Shown here piece after piece: positions 47,140 through 58,900 of a stretch of DNA of 64,000 bases (position 1 is its first letter; each line of letters opens with the position of its first letter). The notes beneath the pieces were generated by a model. That model saw only the letters and a list, made by a program, of their open reading frames with translations, made no database searches and was not told the DNA's origin. The position numbers were made by a program, and so were the translations under genes. Source of the DNA: Tribonema minus (Eukaryota > Sar > Xanthophyceae > Tribonematales > Tribonemataceae); NCBI GenBank assembly GCA_017506865.1, contig JAFCMP010000003.1, positions 496,001 through 560,000 of the forward strand, given 5' to 3'.

Positions 47140-47474
47140 CAAACGATCAACCATACTGTAGTTGAGTTCACTTCTTGATTTTTTCTTGGCTGGTGCGTGT
47201 GTGGCATCTTGGTTTGCGCATTTGCTGCGGCGAGATGCATGCGTATATGGCCAACAGCCGCGGCTGACCCTGTGCGCAGTGCACTAGGGCGTGGTACATC
47301 ACGGTGTTGGCAGACAGGAACCATGTCCAAGTTCACAGACTGGAACGGCGGTACTTGCACTTCACCATCGTAAATAATCGTGCGCATGAAGGAGCATCAC
47401 ACATGAAGGAGCATCACATGCCCACCACAGTTGAAGCCGCCCCGTTGGATGTATGATCATACCTGGTACATTTA

Positions 47475-47939
47475 ATGCATCTCAGACATTTGGTCATGTG
47501 CACAACTTTGGTCAAAGCATGGGCGGATGATGACACGCCAGCTGATAGATATTTGTGTTTAAAAGTTGACGCGCACGCAGAAGTACTTAGTCTACTATTT
47601 GCCGCTTCAATAGAGAGTGAAAGCTTTTACATAGGCCGGTGCTTGTTGCAAAATGATGCGTGCAAAGCTTTCATTCACGCAGATGCCATTTTCACACCAT
47701 GGTGTGGTTTGAAAAAGGAGTGGTTTGTCATAAAGCACTTGTTACAGTCTGAACATATAGCCTCAATGGTAGCTAGCATTGATGTCAAGGGCATGAATGC
47801 TGCAGGCGCAGCAGCGCTGCACAATATCAAGCTGCAATCACTACCAGATGCAGTCATCATCATGCATCACAGCGATACGTGCCGAGCGTGCGGCAATCAC
47901 AAAAATCATCGGCGCCGGCACAGGTTGGTGCTATTTTAA
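47475..47939 (+). CDS. Unassigned open frame
   Basis: A 154-codon frame in a stretch less GC-rich than the known genes. Composition is ordinary, with no low-complexity bias, but there is no motif I recognise, codon use differs from the neighbours, and its end overlaps the 3' end of the gankyrin gene on the other strand. It could be a real lineage-specific gene or chance. Confidence 0.2.
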   Translation: MHLRHLVMCTTLVKAWADDDTPADRYLCLKVDAHAEVLSLLFAASIESESFYIGRCLLQNDACKAFIHADAIFTPWCGLKKEWFVIKHLLQSEHIASMVASIDVKGMNAAGAAALHNIKLQSLPDAVIIMHHSDTCRACGNHKNHRRRHRLVLF

Positions 47940-48623
47940 GCCTTCCAGATATTCAAGCAGAGAGCGCTGCATGCGTGCGCTGGACACCTCGACCGGCGTC
48001 TTCCCCTCCTTATTTCGTACATTGAACAAGCCCTTGGATGGCCCCAGGAGTGGCACCATCTCATTGAGTTCCTCCTCGCACGCGAGGTGCAGCGGCGTGT
48101 TCCCCAGACCGTCCTGCGCGCTGAGCGTTGCCCCCGCGGACAGCAGCAGCTCCACGCACCTCTGGTGCGCCTCCGACTGGCCGCTCACGCAACGGTGCAG
48201 CGGGGTGGAGCCATTCTTGTCCTTGCTGTTAATGACGGGCTTGGTGTAGTGCGGCAGCAGCACTTCCAGGATCTGCGGGCGGCACTTGTGCAGGTGCAGG
48301 GCGGTCTGTGCACTAGCATTTTCGGCGAGCGGGTCTGCACCGGCTGATAGTAGCAGCTTGACCACGTCAACGTGGCCTGCCGCTGTCGCGCACATGAGAG
48401 CCGTCGTACCGCCGTCGTCACGGGCATTGACGTACTTCTTTGCGGGACACTTGCCGAGAAGATATTCGACAACTGGCGCCTGTCCGCTCGCGGCAGCCCA
48501 GTGCAGCGGCGTACGCATGTCAGCGTCCAAGGCCTGCGGATCCTCGTGGTTGTCCTCGATGCGGCTGCGGATGAGGTTCAGCTCGCCCTTGTAGGCAGAG
48601 CTGTGGAAGGCGCTGTCAGACAT
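47931..48623 (-). CDS. PSMD10: Gankyrin / 26S proteasome assembly chaperone (PSMD10, Nas6)
   Basis: Intronless, 230 residues, close to the 226-231 of the family. It reads as about six to seven ankyrin repeats: RTPLHWAAASGQAPVVEYLL, GTTALMCATAAGHVDVVKLL, QTALHLHKCRPQILEVLL, STPLHRCVSG, NTPLHLACEEE and KTPVEVSS. Both the length and the ending repeats fit gankyrin/Nas6, a chaperone that binds the C-terminus of Rpt3 during assembly of the 19S regulatory particle in cytosol and nucleus. The start MSDSAFHSSAYKGEL matches the usual N-terminal half-repeat. An unrelated ankyrin protein of similar length remains possible. Being intronless among intron-rich neighbours is unusual and could mean retroposition. 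Confidence 0.75.
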   Translation of the reverse strand: MSDSAFHSSAYKGELNLIRSRIEDNHEDPQALDADMRTPLHWAAASGQAPVVEYLLGKCPAKKYVNARDDGGTTALMCATAAGHVDVVKLLLSAGADPLAENASAQTALHLHKCRPQILEVLLPHYTKPVINSKDKNGSTPLHRCVSGQSEAHQRCVELLLSAGATLSAQDGLGNTPLHLACEEELNEMVPLLGPSKGLFNVRNKEGKTPVEVSSARMQRSLLEYLEGLK

Positions 48624-49281
48624 CTGCGCAGCCTCGGGAGCAAAGGCACTGGATTTCTGGTCGCGAAGGACTCTGCAGAAGTTGTTCCAACTGCTCTATG
48701 GGCTGTTCAGTCTGCATTCAACTTCCAGCTCGTTGCTGCCGAGGATCCTGGCAGACCCTGCCTCGTATAGCGAGGTGAGCTTGGCACCGAAGCGCTGGCT
48801 GGGCTCGGCCTACTCCTGACTGCCAATGCTTTGCACTTGGTGTGTTCTTTCGCCCTTGCCCCAGAACTTCAGCAACAACTTCAACTGTTGCCGAAACCTC
48901 TAAACCTCTTCCCTCTCCGCCGAAGCTTACACACAGTCCGAGATCCACTCAGGAGGACGCTGAGGTGAGGATGAGGGCCTTGTGATTCCCGGAACTCTTA
49001 CTCTGTGGTCGATTCTGAAGGCTAACCGTTAGTCGGCGCTGATCATAGAGCTGCGCTAACTTGGACAGCACCATCACGTCTGCAGCAGGCGGACATCTTG
49101 TATTCTCTCATCATCAAGACGATCCTGCCTCCCTTCGTATCATGTCTCTATGGTGCTGGGTTTGTGTTGTGTTGTGCTCACAGGCACCTAACAGCTCTCC
49201 CGAACCCGCGTGCTCTCCCTTCTGCTTCCGCAGCTGCAGCGGACTAGGCTCTAGGGCGTCGGCGATACTGCTGCTGGAACA
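48624..49281. promoter_or_regulatory. Divergent intergenic region (gankyrin / Rab8)
   Basis: 658 bp between two opposite start codons; no gene-like frame. Promoters of both neighbours should lie here, but no core element is recognisable. Confidence 0.4.
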
Positions 49282-52200
49282 ATGGCACGGCATGAGAGCC
49301 CGTTTGATATGCAAATCAAGCTGTTGATGATAGGCGACAGCGGTGAGTGCACCAGCGCTAGCAGCTCTCCGAATACCTGACCAATTCCCCAGCGGGTGCT
49401 TCAATGGTTTTGTGGCCTCATGAATTGCCTGTGTATTTGCTTGGGCAACAACCGTCGTTGGCAGCAGAAGAGGCTGTGTGAATAAACTAAAAGGCTTTCC
49501 GGCTGTACATAATTCGTGTAAACTTTGAAAGGTATTTGAGGTACGAAAGCGACAACACACTCTGGAGTTGATTGAGGTTGAAAGGGCAACCCCAACTGCT
49601 TTGTTTGCTTATCTCCTAACCCCGCATACCTTGATTACTATTATGGCGAGATGCAGCGTCGCATCAGCATTCTGACATCAACAGGAAAGGGAGTGTCCAC
49701 AGCAGTTGACTACTTACCTGTATACTCGGAAGAAACATCTTGCCTTTTGGTAAAAGCGGACATGCGAGCCATGCAGCACTGAATTCATTGGCGTATTGGT
49801 ATGTACATACGCGAGGCTGGATCATCTCGTGCTGTTATTTACACATCAAGAGAAACATGCCTCACACTCGATGAGCGGACAGGTAGGTGTTGGTTCTCTC
49901 CTTGAATATATGTGTGTTTGCGTCATTCTTGCAGTTTCAATCACACGCACGTACAAGCCATGCTGAAAGTTGCGTAGTATTCACGTGTTTGTCCAGCTTT
50001 GTCACAGTATAGTACCTCCCTTAAGGCGTGCCCTCCTGTTTTGCGGACGGCACAGCATGATAAATGCTGATCTCACGCATCAATCTACAAGCTAGTCTTT
50101 AGAGTTTCAGCCATGTCAGACCATAGCAACCACCGCTCGCCAACGCAGCAAGCCATTGTCTGGACCTCTGCCTAGGCATCAGCTCATGACAAACTTTCAC
50201 TCTAAATCTAAGGGTCCGGGCCTGAACCCCAAGCAGTGCTTCCATGAGTTGCATATTGTGGCACGTGCGTATGCGCTGCGAGCCATGGCAGCCAGCCTCT
50301 GAGCATACATTACTGCCTTTGAGGTCAGCAATGCGCACCTTCCACGTGCCTGCCGCTGCAGCCTGTGCTGCTGCTGCCGCTGCTGCTGCCGTCATCGCAC
50401 TGCCGCCACCACGCTGCGGTGGCAAATTTGCCTGCCGCCGCGACTGCAATGCGCAAGAATGCAGGGGACCGTTCTGCATTATCAGCTCTCAACATGTACC
50501 AGTTCCACTGGCAGGGCATGTGCCTTATTAAGAGCAAGCCTCTGTCGCTGCCACCGCCCCCGCCGCCGCGGCTGATGCTGCCGTCGCTGCAGCTGATGCT
50601 GCCGCCGCTGCCAATACTGCTGCCGCTGCTGTTGCCACCGCTGCCGCCGCTCATGCTGCCGCTGTTGCTGACATCACTGCTGCTGATGCTGCCGCTGCCG
50701 TCGCCGCTAATGCTGACGTCGCTGCTGCCGCCGCTGCTGCTGCTGCCGCCCCCCCCCCCGCAGGCGTCGGCAAGACGTGCCTGCTGCTGCGGTACGCGAG
50801 CGACCACTTCTCGCAGACGTTCATCACGACCATCGGCATCGACTTCAAGATCAAGAACATTGAGCTCGACGCGAAGCGCGTCAAGCTGCAGATCTGGGAC
50901 ACGGCGGGGCAGGAGCGCTTCCGCACCATCACCACGTCGTACTTCCGTGGCGCGCAGGGCATTTTACTCGTTTACGACGTCACCGACAAGAAGTCCTTCC
51001 AGTCAATACGGAATTGGGTGGCGCAGATACAGCAGGTACGGGGCTCTGGCGTATGGAGTCGCATGGACCGCTGCTTGCGCTGGCGCCGGCACAAGCGCAG
51101 CAGTGAGCATCTGGCGTACCTCGCTCATTCATGTGTCATTCATTCATTCATTCATTCATGATGGCTCTGTTGCTGAGCACTGCTGCGCCGGTTGATCGCC
51201 GCACAGCATGGGCGCGTGCACGTGAACAAGTTCGTGGTCGGCAGCAACAGACATTTGTTCATTCATCCATTCATTCATTCATGCATTCATTCATCATAGC
51301 TCTGTCACTGAGCACTGCTGCGCCATCGAATCGCCGCACAGCACGCGGACGTGCACGTGAACAAGATTCTCATTGGCAACAAGTGCGACATAGAGAATGA
51401 GAGGGAGGTGAGCACGGAGGAGGGCGCGCAGCTGGCGGCGGAGTACGGCATCCAGTTCTTTGAGACGTCCGCCAAGAACGACATCAATGTCGAAAAAGGG
51501 TGAGTGAGGGAGACTGTGCTGCTGGAAGCAACTGCCGTAAGATAACAGCAGACTCTGCAAGAAGGTCCCCGGAATCTGTCAGCGGGGGGCGCGCAGGTGC
51601 TGAGCACAGCACACAAATCTGATGTGACGGGTCTTAGCACCGTGTCTACAACGGTATCCTGCTACAGTGGCAAAGGTTGCAGCGCTCAACTGCTGGCGGT
51701 GCTTAGGTGGCACAGTCCCGTGACCACGGGAGCGCTGCATGCACTCACTCAATGAATGCTGACAGGGCCCATGCTTGCTGTCTGTGCATCCTCGCTGTAC
51801 TGAGCAATGCAAGAAGGTGCTTGTGATGGTGGCAAAAGTTGCTGAGCCTTCTTGCATCACATATATTACCCAAGCCTCATGCGCCTCTCAACAAGTGCGC
51901 TGTGTTTTGTTCATTTGGCTGTGCTAAACTCTGATGCGGCGCTTGCACGCAAAACCGGTCTCAGTTGCAAATCTGCTCCTTGAGATGATGAGGGATTTAA
52001 AACTGGCAGCCGCTGTCTTGGCACGCTGTCACGATGGCAGTAACGCGCTGGCAGCTGCAGCACGCAAGATGTGAGCAGCCACTGCATGTCTGATACCTGC
52101 ATATATAGGTGATTTGGGCCATGCTGGTGAAGCCCTTTTGCTTGCATTCGCCACAACTCTCAGCCGCCCTGCATCCGGTGACGCTCCTCTGCTCCGCGCA

Positions 52201-52331
52201 GCTTCATCACGGTGGCGCGTGAGGTCAAGAACCGCCTCATGACGGATGGCGGCACGCAAGGGGCGCGCGCCGCCAACACAGTGGGCCTCTCTGCGCCCTC
52301 CAAAGCCAAGAAGGCCAGCGGCTGCTGCTAG
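49282..52331 (+). CDS. RAB8: Rab8/RabE-type small GTPase
   Basis: Four exons with agreeing phases, 49282-49342, 50764-51035, 51342-51499, 52202-52331; 206 residues. All G motifs are intact: GDSGVGKT (P-loop, split by intron 1), TIGIDFKIK with the switch-I Thr, [14 protein letters not shown] and ETSAK. The Rab family marks IGIDFKIK and [14 protein letters not shown], followed by a [13 protein letters not shown] switch II, place it in the Rab8/10/13 (plant RabE) group. The C-terminus ends SGCC, the geranylgeranylation site. Expected role: tethering of post-Golgi vesicles and transport to the plasma membrane or cilium. Intron 1 (1.4 kb) ends in a 200-bp GCTGCC-type low-complexity run leading into the acceptor. 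Intron 2 carries a diverged copy of the start of exon 3. Confidence 0.93.
50530..50763 (+). repeat. GCTGC(C/T) low-complexity tract before an acceptor
   Basis: About 230 bp of imperfect CTGCCG/CTGCTG triplets ending CCCCCCCCCCGCAG at the Rab8 exon 2. Frames over it are Leu/Pro-rich or Ser/Gly-rich artefacts. Confidence 0.8.
51139..51298 (+). repeat. Two (CATT)n tracts flanking a duplicated exon head
   Basis: Tetranucleotide CATT runs at 51139-51160 and 51258-51295, each followed by GATGGCTCTGTTGCTGAGCAC-like sequence. They mark a tandem duplication of about 137 bp; the second copy includes the true acceptor and start of the Rab8 exon at 51342. Confidence 0.8.
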
Positions 52332-52966
52332 ATGTCGTGGGCTGGGCGCGCGCTGCGCTGAGCTGTGTGTTGGTCGAATGTAGTGTTTTGACAGCGGGGG
52401 CGCATTGTGTGGGGCTGTGTACCTTGATGTGTTGGCAGGGGTTAACAGGGGGGGGGGGGGGGGGGGGGGGCAGTGCAGTGCAGTGCAGTTTTGGGCGGGG
52501 CAGGACAGTTGGGGTGGCGCGGGGGGTAATCGGCAGCCGCTGCTGCGTGTGTTGGCCACTCTCCGCAACCGCCGTCATTCATGTAACCCGTGTTTTGTTT
52601 TGGTGATTTGCTGCAGCTCTTCGGTTCCCTGAATGTCATGTCTGGTTGCTGCTTTTTGCGTGGATGGCGATTTATGATGTTCATAAGCCATGGTTGTGTG
52701 GCATATTGACATTGATGAAGAACCATCTGTTGGGCGTTTTAAAATACGCCAAACTTCAAATGTTTACTTCAACTTCGACTTCAGAAAAGTTGAAGCTCAG
52801 CGGCGATCGATCCACATCCACAGTGGTGTTCTCGGTGAGGATTGGTCATTAGTGCGAAAACTGCATTAAGCACTATCTTGACGCATTGGCGCCGCTATTG
52901 TCGCAATCACCGAGCGATCCAGCCTGAGCGCAAAGATCTCAGTGTCTGCAAGCTCACATAGACGCG
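52332..52966. other. Rab8 3' region and CSN4 upstream region
   Basis: Begins with the likely Rab8 3' UTR, which holds a run of about twenty Gs at 52451-52470 followed by GCAGT repeats. The CSN4 start is at 52967. TTCAACTTC/TTGAAG words lie at 52755-52800. No gene. Confidence 0.5.
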
Positions 52967-55900
52967 ATGGAGGAGCAACAAAGCCAACTGGCGGCGCAGG
53001 CGGACAAGCTGGCTGCAGCGGGAGACGCAGCAGGGCTGCAGGCCCTCTGGGGGCGGATAATCTCAGATGATGTGCCTCAGATAGTGGCCAGACAGGCTAC
53101 GGCGCACTTCGCGAAGGTGCGGCATTGGCTTACACGATTGCAACAGGTAGCACCAGCGGTGCTGCAACACGAGACGCCTTTCTGCAGCTGCAACAGTATG
53201 TGAAGCGATGGATCATATATGGCGATGCGCATGAGTAGCAACTTCAAATCAAGTGAGAAATATGCCTGCACATCAGGTTGATAGATGCAGTTGAGTTTGG
53301 TCCCATTGTGCACAATGCAGCAAAACTGCCCGCAGCCCAAATCACATGCTGCCACGTTGTCTGCATGCATTTTCGATGCAGTGACCGTCCTTTCGCCATT
53401 TCAATGAGCTGCAAGAATGTGATGTGCAACAGTACTCATGAGAAGTGTTAGAGCGACAGAGATGTTTAATGTGCCCTGTAATGTCTAGGGAGAGCTGCAT
53501 GTCGTTGCAGCGCAATCACATATTAAGGCACACAACGACGTGTTGCAACGTTGAAGCATCGAACCCACATGAAGCACTGCTTTTGTCATCGACACTTCGC
53601 CAATTCAGCTACAACCTAACCCTAAATCTGATGTCTCCGGCCATCCTAGGCTGCGCTGGGTGTCACGCCTGTCGTGCCATTCATCAAAACTTGCATGTGA
53701 AAGCATATGCCGAAGTAGCAGTTTCATATATGTTTTTGTGGGTAAACGGGCCGTTAGATGCGCAAGAACTCGTGTGCGCAGCTTCACAGGCGTCAATGGC
53801 GTCGCCTCTGGGTGCTGGTGGAAGCGGCGACGAGTGCGCACATGGCCGAGCGCTGCCTTGCCATGCTGGTCGTACGCACAAATTATCGCTTGCTCATACT
53901 GTTACAACCAAGGAGAGTTGTGCTGCTGCGCATGCGATTATAGTCTGCATGGAAACGAGTCAAAAGATCGTAGAGCTCTACTTAGTTGACAAGGCGTGGT
54001 TGGCCGTCAGATTGAATGCCTTCCGCCAATAGCGTAGCACACTCACCAAGTACACGGCATGACACTTCAACAGACGAAATCTCTCTCAACTTCCACACCC
54101 AACCCCCCCTGCGCGCGCAGGCGCTCGTCGCGTCGCCGCTTGCGCGCGCGGAGGACGGCGACGTGTTCCTGCAGATCGCCGAGCACTGCCTCGCGGCGCT
54201 GGCCGCGCGCGCGACGCCGCCGCCCGCGGAGGAGGCGGAGCGCACGCTGCGCGAGGCGCTGTTTGACCACTACGTCGCCGCGGAGCTGTTCAAGGATGCG
54301 GCAAATGCGCTGGCGGGGCTGAATCTGGAGGGGGCTGCGGGGCGCGCGCTGTCGGACGAGGAGAAGGCGGAGGTGCACGTGAAGGTGGCGGAGGCGTTTC
54401 TGGCGGATGACGTGAGTATTGAAGTAGGGTTGACCTAGGGCTCAGGAGATGGTAGAGTACCTACATTTTAGGGGGTGCATGTGCAGGTGGCCAAGGCGTT
54501 TCTGGCGGGCGACATGAGTGTTGAAGTAGGGTGTAGGAGGGGTGCTTGTGAAGGCGGCCGAGGCGTTCCTGCCGGATGACGTGAGTGTTGAAGTTGAAGT
54601 AGGGCTCAGGAGGTGTTGAGGTAGGGTTTGGGGGGTGCTGCACATGAAGGTGGCCGGCGGATCAAGCAAGAGTTGAAGTAGGGTTTATCGCCTTACTCCA
54701 ACCTACGCTCGGTTTGGACCTCATGAGTGTACTGGTATTGATATTCTAGGGCTCGCATATGCAATCAGCCACCGCTGTCTTCGTGCCCCCCCCTCGCCCC
54801 CACCCCCGTGAACGCGGGGTGCATGCGCATACACTCCATTTATGCCAATGGTCAGGCCTGCGACGCAATCGATGTGTAGCCCTAGCTTTGGGTGACGCTT
54901 TGAGCGGCGACTCACACAACGACTCACACACACAAGTCAGACCTGCCATGGCAACATCGAAGTTCAGCATTCCTCTGGTGTGTATAGGGGGTGCTCCTAC
55001 GACTTGGTATGGTTGATTTCTGTGATGTTGACATTGTGTGTTTCAGTAGCCTGACTGCTGTTAAGTGGACGACCGTGATGGCAGTCCGAGAGACTACTCT
55101 GTCTGACTGCATAGTGGAGCCTGACTATGCCGATTGCGGTGTCAACAGGCTTGACAGCAAACATGATTCTAACAATGCTTCGCGCCATGCTCAATGCAAT
55201 CAAAATCATTCTAATGATGCTGCCAGCAAGCAATGCCTCCTCTACGCAGGCGACTCAGGAAATGTTCCTCAAACTTGAACGTCAACTGCTGCCAAGTAAT
55301 TGAATCTACTTCAATATTGACTTCAAGTATTGTGTCTGCAGGAACCGGACGCGGCGGAGAATTACGTCAACAAGGCGTCGCCGCGAATGGCGGAGGTGCA
55401 GAACTGGCAGTTGCAGTTGAGGTACCGCACTGTGAGCGCGCGCGTGCTGGATGCCAACCGGAAGTTCCTCGACGCCGCCATGCGCTACTACGAGCTCAGC
55501 CAGGCACGTCAACTTGCGCAGTTGAAGTGCAAACCACAAAAAGCAGTTTGGGTGAATTGTGTCTTTTTTATGCTGCCATGCGCTACCTCGAGCTCAACCA
55601 GGCACGGCAACTTGTGAACTTGAAGTGAACAACTAGAATGCAGATCCACTTCTGATTGGCGCCAGACAAAGCCTTCGGGTAAGGGTCAGTGCAAGGGCGC
55701 CTCTGGTGCTTCCACGAGCTCCGACAGCTTCTGATGGAGCTGGCAGCAGGTCTTGCTGCTTTTGATACCACTTGACAGTTGGAGTCGTGTCACCCTGTGG
55801 CGAGCGTTATGCAAGTCGGGGTCTGTAGTACGATTTGAATTAGAGCCAGAGACACCTGTATTTGCAAGGCAGATACGTAGATATGTATCCAACACGTCAT

Positions 55901-58900
55901 AAAGAGGAACTGCTCCCTGTGCTTGACAGCAATCACATCTGCTGTGAACTAGTGATGCCGCTGTTTAGGCCCCATTTCACTATTGCATTGCCCTGGTAGC
56001 CATAGCTAAGGCACCTATCATCTTGAGTTCCATTGGTATGCTCACCAGTGCTCACTCACTTTGTCAGCTGTCTGATTGCATCGCATTCTGGCCCTGCACA
56101 TGAAGAAAAAGCAGGCCGCTCAGATTGCCGAGCGCTGCCATTTCGCATCATTGCATTGTGTCCAGATGTGTTGAGCATAACTGCTCAGTGCGCACCACTT
56201 CGTACTGAGCACTGCCTCTGGCGGAGCACTGCTGCCCTTGGCAACTGGCGTGCCAGGCGGCGAAAATCGCCAAGCGCTGCCAGTTCGCCTCATGAAGTTT
56301 GTGCAGACTGGGTATTAGGCACTACTTGTTGCCAGGCACTGCTTCTTACTGGCCGCTGCTGCTCCTCTCGTAAACAGGCGCGCCAGGCGGCGCAGATCGC
56401 CGCGGAGGACCTGCTGGAGCTGCTAGGGCGCGGCATCACGTGCGCAGTGCTCGGCAAGGCCGGGCCGCAGCGCACGCGCATCCTCGCCAACTTCTACAAG
56501 GTGCGGTGCGGAGCGCTGCCTGCCTCTTTGTTTGGTTTCATAAGTAATGACCATGCTTGGTGAAGTATGTTGCTCGGCAAGGCTAGGCCACAGCGCACGC
56601 GCATTCTCGCCAATTTCTACGAGGTGCGGTGCGGAGCGCTGCCTCACTTGAAGTTGATCATGCTTCTTGAAGTGTGTTGCGTGCGCATTGCTCAGCAAGG
56701 CTAGGCCACAGCGCACGCGCATCCTGGCCAACTCCTACAAAGTGCGGAGTGCCTTTGGTGAATCTTGAAGTTGCCCATGCTTGTTGAAGTCTGTGTCTAG
56801 CGTACAGGCCAGGCCAGGCCACGGCGCGCACGCATATTGGCAAACCTCTTTGAGGTACGGAGCGGGCTGCTTTCTTGTCGTCGATGCTTCTTGAAGTGCG
56901 CGTTGGCACTGTGCGCCTCACCTGGCGTGGCCCTCAACAGCATCATAACAGCCAAGTGTTTCAATCACCATGCATACCCCTTTCGATTGGTCAACCAAGC
57001 AGTCATGCATCTTTCGATGCTGTTAACATTCACGCAGGATCCGCGGCTGGCTAGCCTCGAGAATGTTCCCCCGTTCCAGGCGCACTCCCAGGTGCTGACC
57101 AAGATGTACAAGTGCCAGGTCCTGCGCAAGAATGAGATGAAGGCCTTTGAGGAGGTATGTACGTATGCATTCATGTCTTTGTTGAGCATTCTATACCTTC
57201 CCTCCGAGTTTCAAGTTAAACGTTGGTACTAAACGTTGGTACTTCAACTTCAGCACATGCTTTTAAGTACATGCAAATATACGAAAAAAAGCCTCAAAGT
57301 CTTGTGTGTACATATTAAAAGTTAGGGTTAGGGTTAGGGACACTGATGATGTATGCACATCCATGCGCATGACAGAAGCGTCTAAGTTGTTCGCAGAGAA
57401 GTCGACATCGCGGGTAAAGGTGGCGCTTCTTGAAGCTACATTGCATTAAACATGTGTAAGGCGGACTTACCCCTGTACTTTGGCGTCTGAGTGATCCAGG
57501 AACACAGTGGGTAAATCAGGATGGCAAGCATATGGTAAGTAGATATGTGTGGGTGGGTGGTGGCATGACCTGCTGCCCGTGCATTCAGCATATTCTCATA
57601 TTCTCCAAGGCGATGGGGCATCATGTGCAATACTATAGCGCACTGCAGTTGCGCATGCAGGAAGGCCCTGCCAGTTGCTGTGCACCATCTTCATGCGTAC
57701 GCGCTTCGCAATGACGTAAGCGCCCAGAATCTACGTGCGCATCCATCGCATCTTGGCTGCTCTCTCGCACGAACCGGCGCAGCACCTGAAGGTCCGAATC
57801 ATAAAAGTATGCTCAAAGTCAGACCTAATCAGACCTACCTACTCATTAGGTGGTACTCACAAGTTTCATGCGTGTGCGCTTTGCGGTGATTAAAACCACA
57901 GGTCTTTGTATGTTCTGTCAGCGCTCAATTTCTTGCCATCTCTCTCAGGGTCTTGCGCAGCACCAGAGGTCCAAAATGAGGGACGGCTCATGAAGGCAGA
58001 ACCGCCTTATTAGTGTGGTTCACAAGCTTCACATGTGCACTCTTAGCTCGTAGCTCCGGAGCATCACCGACGCGCCACAACTGATCATCGTTTGAACTTT
58101 ATTGTCTCTCCCAGGGACTGGCAGAGCACCAGAAGGCCAAGATGGGGGATGGCCTCACCATACCAGAGCGTGCGGTCATTGAGCACAACATGGTGGCAGC
58201 GGCACACATCTACGAGAACGTCCGCTTTGGGGAGCTGGGAGCGCTGCTTGAAATACCCCCAGCAAAGGTGAGCTTGGGGGCAAACATGCGCACTTCATGT
58301 TTGAAGTTGAAGTGTGTGTTGAGGTTTGTGGCAGCGGCACACATCTACGAGAACGTCCGCTTTAGGGATCTTGGAGCACTGCTTGAGATGCCCCCAGCAA
58401 AGGTGAGCTTGGCAGAAACGCGCAGGCACTTCATTGTTGAAGTTTTTGTTGAAGTTGTGGCATGCTGGCGGCGGCATCCATTTACCAGAACGTCTGCTTT
58501 GGGACGCTTGGAGCGCTGATTGAGATACCCCCAGCAAAGGTGAGCTTCGGGGGGGGGCATGTGCACTTGATGTTTGAAGTACGCGTTGAGGTTTGGCGGC
58601 GTGGTGACGGCTGCACCCATTTGCGAGGATGTTCGCGTTGTGGTATTTGGAGCGCCGCTTGAAGTACTGGCAGCAAATGTGTGTTTGAAGATGTCGTGAA
58701 AGCATGCAGTAGCGCCGGCAGTAACGATATCATGCACGCATGCAAACGCTGTTTGGAACCTAAGTAGGTCTTGGTGTTTGAAGTACGTCTGCATGGTGCA
58801 TGGTGCAGCGCTGCGGACTTTTGCAGATGCTGCATTGCCATTTGAACAAAGCGTTGCACATGCTGTATCCTCATGCAGTTGTGTGAGCTCTGTTGGTACG

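Noticed and set aside
50325-50807. Ser/Gly-rich minus-strand frame of 160 codons
   Set aside because: Artefact of the GCTGCC low-complexity tract in Rab8 intron 1.
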